Origin: Calothrix sp. HK-06
Lineage (GTDB): Bacteria > Cyanobacteriota > Cyanobacteriia > Cyanobacteriales > Nostocaceae
NCBI RefSeq assembly: GCF_001904745.1
Contig: NZ_MRCD01000044.1
Location: forward strand, 1 to 64,000
Reading direction: 5' to 3'
DNA length: 64,000 nt
The notes under the pieces are model-generated. The model was not told where the DNA came from and made no database searches. It saw nothing but the letters and a program-made list of their open reading frames with translations. Position 1 is the first letter of the stretch. Each line of letters opens with the position of its first letter. The position numbers were made by a program, and so were the translations under genes. Shown piece after piece: positions 55,311-64,000 of the stretch.

Positions 55311-56113
55311 GAAAACAATGTCCGTCCACCCTGCCTACGACGTTCTTCATCAAGTCCTTTTTGTAATATTTCTAATGATTCTTTCATCTCCTCATCAGTA
55401 TATAACGTATCCCAATAATCCCATAGTTCGTCTATATCCTTAAATCTCTTAGGAAATGTACGAGGCTTTAATCTGTAAATACTTAACAAAACATCCTTTG
55501 CATAATTATTAATTAATTGAATATAATTTTTTATTCCTTCTTTTGCAGTCTCATCGGCTAAATTATATTCAACTGTACTATCATCAAAAATATTACTTGC
55601 AATAATGTTTTCTATCGCTTCTATAAGATGATTTTTTAAGAAGCTATCCGCTAAGTAGCAGCCATATGCATTCACAAATTTTTGTAAATATTCCAACCCT
55701 TCATGAAACTTTTTATATTCGTCAAGTTCAAGATGGTTTAGATGATGACTTGAAAACGCTGTTAATATTAATGATTCAGCTTTGATTAAATAATTTAAAG
55801 CTTGAATATGCGAATCAATCTGCTCCATACCTCTAATCACAGGCTTTTGCAGTGCCTCACTATACTGAGTCTTTATTTGAATTAAATACGAATTGAATTC
55901 CTGATATGCTTTCAATTTTAAACTTAATAAAGGCGCCTGTTTAACTTCTGAGTATAATTGTTGATACTTAGTAGCAAATTCTTCTGCTTGTGGCGCCGTT
56001 ATTTTGCTTCTCTCAGCTTGGAAAAATTGGTCAATTTCTTTGATGGCTTGCGATATTCTATTCTCTACGTCAGCAAAGATTTGATTTATAACATCTTCTA
56101 ACACTTTGGTCAT
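55307..56113 (-). CDS. large helical partner of the PIN protein, putative antitoxin
   Basis: From the ATG at 56113, 268 residues; a TTG eight codons upstream is less likely. Almost wholly helical, with heptad-like stretches (FADVENRISQAIKEIDQFFQ; LKAYQEFNSYLIQIKTQYSE) and a charged C-terminal tail (EEMKESLEILQKGLDEERRR). That short amphipathic tail looks like the toxin-wrapping segment of many antitoxins. No DNA-binding domain recognised. Its TGA stop overlaps the PIN start as ATGA. No family recognised. Confidence 0.7.
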   Translation of the reverse strand: MTKVLEDVINQIFADVENRISQAIKEIDQFFQAERSKITAPQAEEFATKYQQLYSEVKQAPLLSLKLKAYQEFNSYLIQIKTQYSEALQKPVIRGMEQIDSHIQALNYLIKAESLILTAFSSHHLNHLELDEYKKFHEGLEYLQKFVNAYGCYLADSFLKNHLIEAIENIIASNIFDDSTVEYNLADETAKEGIKNYIQLINNYAKDVLLSIYRLKPRTFPKRFKDIDELWDYWDTLYTDEEMKESLEILQKGLDEERRRQGGRTLFS

Positions 56114-56143
56114 ATTTATAACTTTTTTAATAAACAAATAAAT

Positions 56144-56169
56144 TAGAGACGTTATTTATAACGTCTCTA
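56144..56169. repeat. TAGAGACG-family palindrome
   Basis: TAGAGACGTTATT and its inverse AATAACGTCTCTA (one near-perfect 26-base palindrome) upstream of the PIN pair. Confidence 0.85.
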
Positions 56170-56218
56170 CTTTAAATATACGATATTGAATCAATTTGTA
56201 AAAATCATATGTTGTATG

Positions 56219-56301
56219 GTGGGCAGTGCCCACCTTACCCCGGAAGTCACAAGTTAGAAATAATTATTCATCCCTAACTCCTAACTCCTAACTCCTAACT
56301 C
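56219..56301. repeat. GTGGGCAGTGCCCAC palindrome plus (CTAACTC)4
   Basis: GGTGGGCAGTGCCCACC at 56218-56234, then four CTAACTC heptamers at 56274-56301 that run up to the typA stop codon. The same pairing of palindrome and heptamers occurs upstream of gatA (23490-23541). Confidence 0.9.
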
Positions 56302-58095
56302 TTACCTTCTACCTGCAAGCTTCTTGGCCATTTTGCGTAAACGAATTGATTGGGGAGTTACTTCCACAAGTTCGTCTGGACCAATGTATTCGAGCGCACG
56401 CTCTAAACTCATTTCAACAGGCGCCTGTAATTGTACTAGTTCATCACCACCAGATGCACGGTGGTTAGTTAGCTGCTTGGTTTTACAAACGTTGAGTTCT
56501 AAGTCTTGAGGACGGTTGTGTTCTCCGACAATCATGCCTTTGTATACTTTGATGCCGGGAGTAATAAAGAATGTGCCTCTATCTTCGGCGTTCTTCATTG
56601 CGTAGAAGGTTGATACACCTTCTTCAAACGAGATAAGTACACCTTTGTTACGTGCTTCAATGTCACCACTTAAACCACGATATTCTAAGAAACTATGGTT
56701 CATGATACCTTCACCACGAGTCATCCGCATGAACTCACCACGGAAACCAATTAAACCACGTGCAGGAATTACAAAATCAAGTTGGGTACGTCCACCGTTA
56801 CCTGGTTGCATGTCTTGCATTTCGCCTTTGCGCTGTCCCAAACGTTCGATACAGCTACCAACAGATTCTTGTGGAACGTCTAGTACCAAAAGTTCGTATG
56901 GTTCGCAAGGTTGACCGTTAACTTCACGGTAAATTACTTGTGGCTGAGAAACTTGGAATTCGTAACCTTCGCGGCGCATTGTTTCGATTAAGATACCCAA
57001 GTGTAATTCTCCACGTCCTGAAACGAGGAATTTGTCAGGGGAGTCTGTTTCTTCTACACGCAAAGCAACGTTTGTTTCAAGTTCGCGCATCAGCCTGTCT
57101 CTAACTTGACGCGATGTTACTAACTTACCTTCTTGACCTGCAAATGGGGAATCGTTTACCCAGAAGGTCATTTGTAAAGTAGGTTCGTCTACTTTAATAA
57201 GTGGTAAAGCTTGTGGGTCGTTGGGGTCGGTAATTGTTTCGCCAATGTTCGCATCTGCAAAACCAGCAACCGCCACAATGTAACCAGCAGAAGCTTCTTC
57301 CATATCCACACGACGCAAACCTTCAAAGCCCATCAACTTGCTGATTTTACCTTTGATGATGGCGCCTTTATCGTTGATTAATGCGGCTTGTTGTCCCATA
57401 CGGATTGTACCGTTATGGATACGACCAATAACAATACGTCCTAAGTACTCTGAGTAGTCAAGAGTTGTAACTTGTAACTGCAAAGGCTTGTTAACATCAC
57501 CTACTGGTGGTGGAACATGGCGCAAAATTGCATTGAATAAAGGCGCCATGTCCTTGGATTCGTCTTCTAACTTATCTTTAGCGAATCCAGCCAATCCTGA
57601 AGCAAATAAGTATGGAAAATCACACTGGTCATCATCGGCGCCGAGTTCTAAAAACAAATCAAGAACTTTGTCAATAGCGCTGTGTGGTTCAGCTTGAGGA
57701 CGGTCAATCTTGTTTACAACAACAATAGGACGTAAACCCTTTTCGAGTGCTTTTTTCAACACGAAACGAGTTTGAGGCATTGGGCCTTCGTTAGCATCCA
57801 CAATTAAAATACAACCATCAACCATGCCAAGTACGCGCTCAACTTCGCCACCGAAGTCCGCGTGTCCAGGAGTATCAACAATATTAATCAGCGTCTCTTT
57901 ATATTTAACCGCTGTATTTTTAGAAAGAATAGTAATTCCACGCTCACGCTCTAGGTCATTAGAGTCCATAACGCAGTCCGGAACGTCTTCGCCTTCGCGG
58001 AAAATGCCGGACTGTCTCAAAAGGGCATCAACCAAGGTGGTTTTGCCGTGGTCTACGTGGGCGATAATAGCGACGTTACGGATAGGGAGCGTCAT
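56302..58095 (-). CDS. typA: translational GTPase TypA/BipA
   Basis: A 597-residue GTPase from the ATG at 58095 ([20 protein letters not shown]); the frame runs 35 codons further upstream but that tail is not part of the family. G1 AHVDHGKT, the switch region ERERGITI, G3 DTPGHADF and G4 NKIDRP are present, then the EF-G-like domains and the TypA-specific C-terminal domain ([20 protein letters not shown]). TypA binds ribosomes and supports growth under stress and ribosome assembly. Single gene. Confidence 0.97.
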   Translation of the reverse strand: MTLPIRNVAIIAHVDHGKTTLVDALLRQSGIFREGEDVPDCVMDSNDLERERGITILSKNTAVKYKETLINIVDTPGHADFGGEVERVLGMVDGCILIVDANEGPMPQTRFVLKKALEKGLRPIVVVNKIDRPQAEPHSAIDKVLDLFLELGADDDQCDFPYLFASGLAGFAKDKLEDESKDMAPLFNAILRHVPPPVGDVNKPLQLQVTTLDYSEYLGRIVIGRIHNGTIRMGQQAALINDKGAIIKGKISKLMGFEGLRRVDMEEASAGYIVAVAGFADANIGETITDPNDPQALPLIKVDEPTLQMTFWVNDSPFAGQEGKLVTSRQVRDRLMRELETNVALRVEETDSPDKFLVSGRGELHLGILIETMRREGYEFQVSQPQVIYREVNGQPCEPYELLVLDVPQESVGSCIERLGQRKGEMQDMQPGNGGRTQLDFVIPARGLIGFRGEFMRMTRGEGIMNHSFLEYRGLSGDIEARNKGVLISFEEGVSTFYAMKNAEDRGTFFITPGIKVYKGMIVGEHNRPQDLELNVCKTKQLTNHRASGGDELVQLQAPVEMSLERALEYIGPDELVEVTPQSIRLRKMAKKLAGRR

Positions 58096-58349
58096 AGTGC
58101 GCGTTCCAATAATTTTGATGGGGTTTTCTAGATATTGTTTACACGGCTGTAATAACAGAATACGGATTTTTTGGGTAACTCTGTAAAGAAGCCTTAACAA
58201 TAATATTCTAACCTTAATACTTCACCATTGTTTGCTTTGACAAGACTTTTTTGAAATTAAAGTAAAGTCGCTGCTAATTACCCATCTAATTGTAACATAT
58301 ATGTAATCTTGTAGGACAGGCATCTTGCCTGTGCAGTATAAGTAATTAT

Positions 58350-58382
58350 CTTTACCACAGAGACACAGAGGACACAGAGAAG
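58350..58382. repeat. ACCACAGAGACACAGAGGACACAGAG tract
   Basis: Imperfect CACAGAGA-type repeat. Inverse copies (CTCTGTGTCTCTGTGGTAA) are at 41944-41987 and 41553-41592, and a part near 18366. With the CTTGTAGG element at 58308-58334 it fills the gap before the broken antitoxin. Confidence 0.7.
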
Positions 58383-58403
58383 GTATAAATTTAGCTTAAT
58401 ATT

Positions 58404-58781
58404 ATGAAAAACGACAAAATGCCGACGAGTGATAGTTATAACGAGTATCTTATTAAATCTTTGAAAAAAGAGCCTGAGTTAGCAGCAGCTTACATAACTG
58501 CAACATTAAACGAGCAAGACCCAGAACTATTACTCCTAAAATCCGCATTAACCGACATTGCTGAAGCTCTCGGTGAACAAAATAACATGGTGCCTCTTCA
58601 AATTAAACAGCACCAATAAAAATTAGATGTATTGCTAGTACAGCGCACGGACGAAGCTATATATAAGCTTGCAGAATGGCTAGAAGCGTTAGGACTAAAG
58701 CTAACTGTTAAGGTTGTATGTAAACAACAAGACAGTGACGCTAACACGCATACAAATTTAGAATTAACAGTAGCAGAGTAA
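58404..58781 (+). pseudogene. antitoxin-like (addiction-module) regulator interrupted by an in-frame stop
   Basis: The first 71 codons read MKNDKMPTSDSYNEYLIKSL, KKEPELAAAYITATLNEQDP and so on, typical of HigA-like or addiction-module antidote proteins. TAA at 58617 stops it, but the same frame continues KLDVLLVQRTDEAIYKLAEW and LEALGLKLTVKVV to a TAA at 58779, the expected C-terminal part (LEALGLKLTV). A G-to-T change of GAA (Glu) to TAA would explain it. The full frame would give about 125 residues. No toxin gene is adjacent. Confidence 0.75.
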
Positions 58782-58863
58782 AAATCAACTTTTTACAGGT
58801 GTTATACCAATAGTAAATTATTCATATTTCAATTTTACTGAAGTTTTAGAATATTTATCTCTT

Positions 58864-58965
58864 GTGGCGCCACTTGGTACAAAAAAATGTTTGTTAACCA
58901 GTAGTACTGCTGATACAGATTGTCCTCATTGTAGCAAATCAGTACTACTAATTTAAGTTAACAGG
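58864..58965. repeat. GTGGCG...GTTAACCAGTAGTACT element with inverted partner
   Basis: GTGGCGCCACTTGGTAC then GTTAACCAGTAGTACT at 58864-58908, and an inverted partner AGTACTACTAATTTAAGTTAAC at about 58941-58962. Related to the two copies at 12559-12770. It abuts the 5' edge of the kinase remnant and may have broken the gene. Confidence 0.75.
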
Positions 58966-58971
58966 TAGTAT

Positions 58972-59421
58972 AAGCCTAACAATATAATTATTAGAACTGG
59001 GAAATCAGAAGCTGTTTTAATAGATTTTGGTATTGCTCGTGAACTTAAAGCGAATGCAACACAAACTCATACAGAATTTATAACACCTTTTTATCCCCCA
59101 CCTGAGCAGTACAATCCTCGTGCAAAACGTGGTGCTTTTACAGATGTATATTCTTTAGCTGCAACTTTATATAAAGTATTAACGGGAGAAGAACCAGAAT
59201 CTTCAATTTATAGAGCCATAGGTTGTACTCTTGCATCACCTAAAAAACTAAATCCAAATTTAAGTAATAAAGTAAATGAAGCTATTTTGAAAGGTTTGGA
59301 GCTAGTTCCAGAAAATCGTCCTCAATCAATAAAAGAGTGGTTAAAGTTACACACAAGTTTCTTAAAGTTATTTTATATGAATTTAATCCTCCCAACCCCG
59401 CGCTCCGGAGGGGGGCTATAA
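58972..59421 (+). pseudogene. remnant of a Ser/Thr protein kinase (C-lobe only)
   Basis: An open frame reads KPNNIIIRTGKSEAVLIDFG, IARELKANATQ, then PPPEQYNPRAKRGAFTDVYS and LAATLYKVLTGEEPE. This is the C-lobe of an Hanks-type kinase from just after the HRD loop: the DFG motif, a PPPEQY activation segment, the DVYSLAATLY helix and a NRPQSI-type end. The N-lobe, Lys and HRD are missing and a repeat element lies at each edge (58864 and 59386), the latter supplying the last codons. No start codon; a non-functional remnant. Confidence 0.85.
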
Positions 59422-59466
59422 TTTTTGCTTTTCTTGTTCCCCCCTTAATAAGGGGGGTTAGGGAGG
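59386..59466. repeat. CCCCCTTAATAAGGGGGG-family inverted repeat
   Basis: TCCTCCCAACCCCGCGCTCC, GGAGGGGGGC and CCCCCCTTAATAAGGGGGG then TTAGGGAGGA. It forms the 3' edge of the kinase remnant. A CTTGTGG-family element follows at 59482-59520. Confidence 0.85.
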
Positions 59467-59601
59467 AGCAATTTTTTATGTTTTGTGGAATGCACAGGCA
59501 GGGATGCCTGTTCCACAAGAAGTGATGCTTTGTATAATTTTGACTTTTTATATGACTTGAACATCAATATTCTAAGGGTGCTTAGTTTTTGATGTTTGAG
59601 T

Positions 59602-59841
59602 ATGACAGCTATAACGTTTCAATTTAGTGATGAACACGGATTAGAAGATTATCGTCGTGCTAGATTTTTTGCTGGTTGGCATCACGGCGCCTCTGGTGAG
59701 GTATATACTGAGAAGACACTGCAACAGATGAATTGGACAAATTTGGGTTACCGTTTGGGTGCCATTTTTGGGACTGCGAAGGCTCAAGAAATTGATGAGG
59801 TTTACCAATGGTGCTTTCGTTTGTGGTGCCGATGTAACTAA
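59602..59841 (+). CDS. small hypothetical protein
   Basis: From the ATG at 59602, 79 residues beginning MTAITFQFSDEHGLEDYRRA and including GWHHGASGEVYTEKTLQQMN and NLGYRLGAIFG. The sequence looks protein-like with mixed composition, and ends RLWCRCN. No family recognised. The Cys-rich end may mark a frame change near the 3' end. An upstream TTG at 59596 adds two residues only. Confidence 0.5.
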   Translation: MTAITFQFSDEHGLEDYRRARFFAGWHHGASGEVYTEKTLQQMNWTNLGYRLGAIFGTAKAQEIDEVYQWCFRLWCRCN

Positions 59842-59923
59842 GGCGCTATAACTATAAAGAAAAGTAAACAAATATGAATTATGAATAAATTCTATACACT
59901 TTTACGTAGATAATTAAAAAAGG

Positions 59924-59958
59924 AAAAGTAAGAACAAGGTTATTGCCCTTACTTTTTT
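59924..59958. terminator. bidirectional terminator between 59602 gene and prs
   Basis: AAAAGTAAG and CTTACTTTT form a 9-base-pair stem around a partly paired loop. It is followed by TT on the plus strand and, on the minus strand, by CCTTTTTTAATTATC, so it can serve both convergent genes. Confidence 0.72.
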
Positions 59959-60012
59959 GTGCATTAAAGCGTTTTGTTCTTTTTGTAGGCTAGCTCACAT
60001 ACAAAAAGGCTG

Positions 60013-61053
60013 TTATCGGAACATACTACTTACAGAGCTATCTTCGTGTATGCGCCAAATCGTTTCTCCGAGTAGATTCGCCACTGACAGAACTACGAGT
60101 TGTGGGAAGCGTTTACGAAGCGATTCGTGGGAAGTGTCGCCGCACAACATGGGAATTGTATTGGTGACGATTACTTCTTCAAATAATCCGCTTGATAAAC
60201 GCTCGATTGCTGGTGGTGAGAACACCGCATGGGTTGCACAAGCGTATACTTGTCTCGCGCCTTCTTCGCGCAACAGTTTGGCGCCTTCGGTGATGGTACC
60301 GCCGGTGTCTATCATGTCATCTACTAGTACGGCTGTTTTACCTTTAACATCACCGATTACATTTAATACTTCAGCGACGTTGTGCGCTTGACGACGTTTG
60401 TCAATGATTGCCAACGGGGCATCATTGAGCTTTTTCGCAAATGCACGCGCTCTTGCAACACCACCTGTATCAGGTGATACTACGACTAAATCCTCTAATT
60501 TTTTGCTCGTCAGATAGTCTAAAAGTACTGGCGAGCCGTATACATGGTCGAGAGGAATGTCAAAGTAACCCTGAATTTGAGCAGAGTGCAAGTCCATCGC
60601 CAAAACTCGATTGGCGCCTGCTTCCGTAATTAGGTTTGCAATCAATTTGGCGGTGATTGATTCGCGTCCTGCCGTTTTACGGTCGGCGCGTGCATACCCA
60701 TAGTACGGAATGACTGCCGTGACTTGCCGCGCGGAAGCACGACGACAAGCATCAATCATGATTAGGAGTTCCATCAAGTTGTCGTTGACAGGATTGCAAC
60801 AAGGCTGGATGAGGTAAACATCACAACCCCGTATTGATTCCTGTATTTGGACATACAGTTCTCCGTCCGCAAAACGTTTGCGAATCATCGGTCCCAAATC
60901 CATGCCCAAATAGCGGGCAACTTCTTGGGAGAGTTGTAAATTAGCAGAGCCAGAAAATAGCCGCAGACGATTACTTTCGGTAAATCCCGTTGGCGCTGGC
61001 TGCATTTTTAAAGTTGCAGAACTAAGCACAGCAGTTCCTCGATGTGCATTCAT
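60013..61053 (-). CDS. prs: ribose-phosphate pyrophosphokinase
   Basis: A 346-residue PRPP synthetase that makes 5-phosphoribosyl-1-pyrophosphate from ribose-5-phosphate and ATP for nucleotide, histidine and tryptophan synthesis. The N-terminal LRLFSGSANLQLSQEVARYL, FADGELYVQIQESIRGCDVY, VIPYYGYARADRK, DLHSAQIQGYFDIP and the PRPP loop VLVDDMIDTGGT are present. About 25 residues longer at the N-terminus than E. coli Prs, as in other cyanobacteria. Confidence 0.97.
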   Translation of the reverse strand: MNAHRGTAVLSSATLKMQPAPTGFTESNRLRLFSGSANLQLSQEVARYLGMDLGPMIRKRFADGELYVQIQESIRGCDVYLIQPCCNPVNDNLMELLIMIDACRRASARQVTAVIPYYGYARADRKTAGRESITAKLIANLITEAGANRVLAMDLHSAQIQGYFDIPLDHVYGSPVLLDYLTSKKLEDLVVVSPDTGGVARARAFAKKLNDAPLAIIDKRRQAHNVAEVLNVIGDVKGKTAVLVDDMIDTGGTITEGAKLLREEGARQVYACATHAVFSPPAIERLSSGLFEEVIVTNTIPMLCGDTSHESLRKRFPQLVVLSVANLLGETIWRIHEDSSVSSMFR

Positions 61054-61765
61054 GGCAATCTTATCATCAGAGATTTGGCTTTTCTACGCGGAAGGTGCTG
61101 AAAAATGAATAGTCTGTTGTTTGAAGTTTTGATGAAAACTTTCACGTATGACTCCGCAAAACATAACTATTAAGTTTTCAGTCTTAAAAATAGTGAAACT
61201 ACCTTTTTGACAGCTTAACAGACATAAAGTCTGGATATAAGACCTATTTTTGTTTTTTTCTGTAGAGACGGGATGTTCCTTGCGTCTCTATCCTCCTCAT
61301 TTATACCTTAGACCATCAGTGTTGGATTAATTTTGTGTACAGTTTTTATTTCGGCAATGACAAAAACACCTATTATGAGTGCAGATAGGGGGCAGTACAA
61401 TATTCTATGCTATTCGTCGCAAATTGTTTACACTGTTGTAACTCCTCTTATCAAATGCAATGCTGATTTTTACATGTAATGCAAATCACTTTACTTGAGT
61501 GTTACCGAGGCAGTATTTTGTATCAAGCACTAATATTGATGACGCAATAGACTTGATTTCGGGTTGCAAATCTAACAATATATCCAAGAAGTGCGGAAAA
61601 TCATATTTTTCTGCTGAAGTACACTCATGGTAAATGTAAAAATTGTCAAAATAGAGTTACATAAGCCGTTTAAAGTCTACGGCACTTACTATATTGTGCG
61701 TCTGTCTGTCTTTATAGCTTATCCTCGTATAAAGCTTTTATTGGCGTTCTTAAATTAACATCACC
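61054..61765. other. 712-base gap between divergent prs and kinase genes
   Basis: Contains a TAGAGACG-family repeat at 61262-61290 (TGTAGAGACGGGATG ... GCGTCTCTA) and otherwise AT-rich sequence with no supported gene. It should carry promoters for both divergent genes. Confidence 0.55.
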
Positions 61766-63556
61766 ATGCAACCACCCATTCCAGCTGGCACTATCCTACA
61801 AAATCGCTATCGCATTATCAATATTCTGGGTCAGGGCGGGTTTGGTAGAACCTATCTGGCAGAAGACCAGCGACGTTTTAATGAACCTTGTGCAATAAAA
61901 GAATTAATTCCCAATGCTACGGGCACAACTTCCGCTTGGGAGAAAGCACAAGAGCTTTTTCAACGCGAAGCCGAAATTCTCTATCAAATTCAGCATCCGC
62001 AAATTCCACAATTTCGCGAACGATTCGAGCAAGACCAACGGCTATTTTTGGTGCAAGATTACGTTGCTGGTAAAACTTATCGCGATTTACTCGAAGAACG
62101 TAAAGCTACAGGAAGTACTTTTACAGAAGATGAAGTTGTCTATATTATACGCTCTTTATTACCTGTACTCGAACATTTACACAATCGCGGCATTATTCAT
62201 CGTGATATTTCCCCAGAAAATATTATTCAACGTCAAGTAGATAATAAACCAGTACTAATAGATTTTGGTGTAGTTAAAGAATTGGCGACTAAATTACAGT
62301 CACCAAGTGGAACTGTTAACGCCACATCTGTTGGTAAGTTGGGTTATGCGCCTGGTGAACAAATGCAAACTGGCAGAGCATACCCTAATAGTGATTTGTA
62401 TGCTTTAGCTGTAACCGCAGTTGTTTTGTTAACTGGGAAAGAACCAGCAGAAGTATATGACGAAAATTTGACATTATGGAATTGGCAGCGTTTTGCTAAA
62501 GTTAATCCCCGTTTTTCCCAAGTTTTGAATCGAATGCTTAAGTATATTCCTGGGGAACGTTATCAAAGCGCACGCGATGTTGAGCAAGCATTAGATTCTA
62601 TAAATGGTTTAACAAATGGTTCAACACAGCCGGATCCCAGAGCTAATAATTTATCTAACGTACAAACTGTTGCTGTCGGTCGGCGCCCAGACCCGCTACC
62701 GCAACCAATAGAACAAGAATACCAAGGACGCGCTTCTAACAGACCCGACCCAGTTATTCCTCCTGCCAATAGCAATAATAACTCAGTATTAGATAATCCT
62801 TTGGCAGTTGGAGCTATTGGTGCTGCGGTCGTTGTGCTAGCTGGATTTGGTTCTTGGGCATTAGTTAGTTCAATTCGTAACCAGCCTAAATCCCAGGCAC
62901 CAATAGAAACACCACCGCAAACTTTTCCTTCTCCTGTAATTAGTGAAAGCGCAACGCTAACTCCAACACCAACGTCAACCTCGGAACCTGCTGTATTTAG
63001 TAAAAGGTTGAGATTTGACGCTTCTGGTCTTGCTACTGTTCAAGGTAAATTAGGCGCCAATCAAACTGTTTTATACACATTTCAAGGTCAAGAGGGACAG
63101 CAACTAACTGCATCGTTGGCTCAACAAGGTCAAATCGAGCTAACGGTACTGGCGCCAAACCGCGAAGCAGTAGATGGGGCAGCAAGAAATGTTTTATCAT
63201 ATCAAGGTACGCTTCCATTTACAGGTAGATATACGATTCAACTTAGTCCGGCGCCTGGAGTTACAGAAAGTGAGTATAGTTTAACAGTTGGGTTAGTTAA
63301 ACCTTTAATTTCTACACCAACACCATCTCCCATAATCCCAACACCCACACCAACAGCAACGCTTGAACCAACTCCCGAACCAACACCTACTACAACAGAG
63401 ATTTTTCCAACACCAACCCCAACTGTTAACTTAACAAAACCAGCAGAAGGCATTTTCAGAAGAATTGCACCAAGTAGTTTTCCTTATCCTACACCAGATA
63501 ATACTCAACCAGGAAATGCTGCTCCTACTGAGTCTTCAGTCCGAAATAATCGATAA
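61766..63556 (+). CDS. Hanks-type Ser/Thr protein kinase with one membrane helix and a PPC-like extracytoplasmic domain
   Basis: A 596-residue receptor-like kinase. The kinase domain (about 14-280) has GQGGFGRTY (22-30), catalytic Lys45 in CAIKEL, HRDISPENI (145-153) and DFGVVKE (166-172). The activation-segment end is APGEQ, as in many cyanobacterial kinases. A Pro/Asn-rich linker (280-345) precedes one transmembrane helix (about 346-368), a Pro/Thr-rich stretch and a beta domain resembling the PPC (pre-peptidase C-terminal) fold (about 414-510; LRFDASGLATVQGKLGANQT ... YTIQLSPAPG), then a Pro/Thr-rich tail. It could sense an envelope signal. Substrates unknown. Confidence 0.92.
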   Translation: MQPPIPAGTILQNRYRIINILGQGGFGRTYLAEDQRRFNEPCAIKELIPNATGTTSAWEKAQELFQREAEILYQIQHPQIPQFRERFEQDQRLFLVQDYVAGKTYRDLLEERKATGSTFTEDEVVYIIRSLLPVLEHLHNRGIIHRDISPENIIQRQVDNKPVLIDFGVVKELATKLQSPSGTVNATSVGKLGYAPGEQMQTGRAYPNSDLYALAVTAVVLLTGKEPAEVYDENLTLWNWQRFAKVNPRFSQVLNRMLKYIPGERYQSARDVEQALDSINGLTNGSTQPDPRANNLSNVQTVAVGRRPDPLPQPIEQEYQGRASNRPDPVIPPANSNNNSVLDNPLAVGAIGAAVVVLAGFGSWALVSSIRNQPKSQAPIETPPQTFPSPVISESATLTPTPTSTSEPAVFSKRLRFDASGLATVQGKLGANQTVLYTFQGQEGQQLTASLAQQGQIELTVLAPNREAVDGAARNVLSYQGTLPFTGRYTIQLSPAPGVTESEYSLTVGLVKPLISTPTPSPIIPTPTPTATLEPTPEPTPTTTEIFPTPTPTVNLTKPAEGIFRRIAPSSFPYPTPDNTQPGNAAPTESSVRNNR

Positions 63557-63604
63557 AATTTATAAGATAATAAGTAAGTAAAAACCTTAAAAAAGAAATC
63601 AAAG

Positions 63605-64000
63605 TTGAATTCACTATTCATTACAGCCACAGATACCGAAGCAGGTAAAACAGTTTTGACAACTGCGCTTGCAGCTTATTGGCAAAAATATCGTGCATCC
63701 CATAGCTTTGGCATCCTGAAGCCAATACAATCAGGAGAAGGAGACCGCGAAACTTACCAAAAGCTATTTTCGTTACAGCAGTCACCATCCGAAATCACAC
63801 CACTATATTTTCAGGCGCCACTGGCACCACCAATTGCCGCTGCCAAAGAAAATAGAAATGTAGATTTGGGGTTAGTGTGGCAAACTCTAACAAAGTTACA
63901 GCAAAATAAAGATTTTGTATTTGTTGAAGCATTAGGAGGACTAGGTTCTCCTGTCACTTTTGAGTTAACAGTAGCTGACTTAGCAGCCGAATGGCGTTTA
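63605..64000 (+). CDS. bioD: dethiobiotin synthetase, N-terminal part (runs off the window)
   Basis: From a TTG at 63605, 132 codons to the window edge. Begins [20 protein letters not shown]; the P loop [10 protein letters not shown] matches the BioD G-TDTxxGKT motif with Ala for the first Gly. [10 protein letters not shown] (the BioD KPxxSG site), LPLYF-like [13 protein letters not shown], and [12 protein letters not shown] (the BioD VEGAGG equivalent, with Leu) follow. BioD closes the ureido ring of dethiobiotin with ATP and CO2. The VEGAGG to VEALGG change is a mild deviation; the family has a diverged cyanobacterial form. 48 bases after the kinase stop. Confidence 0.88.
   Translation, partial: MNSLFITATDTEAGKTVLTTALAAYWQKYRASHSFGILKPIQSGEGDRETYQKLFSLQQSPSEITPLYFQAPLAPPIAAAKENRNVDLGLVWQTLTKLQQNKDFVFVEALGGLGSPVTFELTVADLAAEWRL

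Noticed and set aside
58096-58200. 35-codon extension of typA
   Set aside because: Not part of the family, which begins at [20 protein letters not shown].

Overview
The window looks like chromosome of a filamentous, probably heterocyst-forming cyanobacterium (order Nostocales). The sequence is AT-rich. It encodes light-dependent protochlorophyllide oxidoreductase, a Calvin-cycle class II aldolase, MenH of the phylloquinone pathway, the ARC6/Ftn2 division protein, a PatA-family response regulator of the heterocyst-patterning type, an InrS-type nickel sensor, and the C-terminal half of DnaE carrying a naturally split intein. Intergenic DNA is full of short palindromic repeats and heptamer repeats of cyanobacterial type. 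The usual cyanobacterial palindrome GCGATCGC was not seen; GGCGCC is scattered at about one per 540 bases instead (about 119 counted by eye).

Layout. 1-6.5 kb: WecG-type glycosyltransferase, RluD-type pseudouridine synthase, PatA-like regulator, aldolase and tRNA-Lys. 6.5-13.6 kb: aldose epimerase, pdhA, ftn2/zipN, an AEC transporter and two small proteins. 14-18 kb: two peptidoglycan-binding putative cell-wall enzymes either side of a frameshifted Uma2 gene. 18.8-25 kb: DUF4912 protein, NAGPA lipoprotein, PD-(D/E)XK-like protein, split-intein dnaE-c and gatA. 25-32 kb: two RodZ-like HTH membrane proteins around an alpha/beta hydrolase, dusB, then HPP and ClC transporters. 32.6-36 kb: por followed by a caspase-GUN4 fusion. 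36-44 kb is accessory: pentapeptide protein, DUF4870, a GNAT / metallopeptidase-GNAT / unknown cluster, SMI1/KNR4, DUF4058, HdeD and unknowns. 44-54.6 kb: lysS, WD40 propeller, HtrA-type protease, InrS-like repressor, menH, membrane-anchored endolysin-like protein, two small exported basic proteins, yebC and a sugar-binding lipoprotein. 54.8-64 kb: PIN-domain pair, typA, remnants of an antitoxin and a protein kinase, prs, an intact Ser/Thr kinase and the start of bioD.

Most genes are single transcription units separated by repeat-filled gaps. Likely co-transcribed sets are HPP-ClC, the GNAT/M50-GNAT/unknown cluster, the PIN pair with a 4-base overlap, and perhaps por with the caspase-GUN4 gene. 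No transposase, CRISPR array, rRNA operon or phage module was seen. Decay is visible in four places: Uma2 frameshift, antitoxin nonsense codon, kinase remnant and PIN remnant.

The most notable items are the caspase-GUN4 fusion beside por, the GGCGCC alternative to HIP1, the PIN gene with a large partner, the metallopeptidase-GNAT fusion, the cell-wall enzymes without signal peptides, and a mobile palindromic repeat translated inside the caspase gene.
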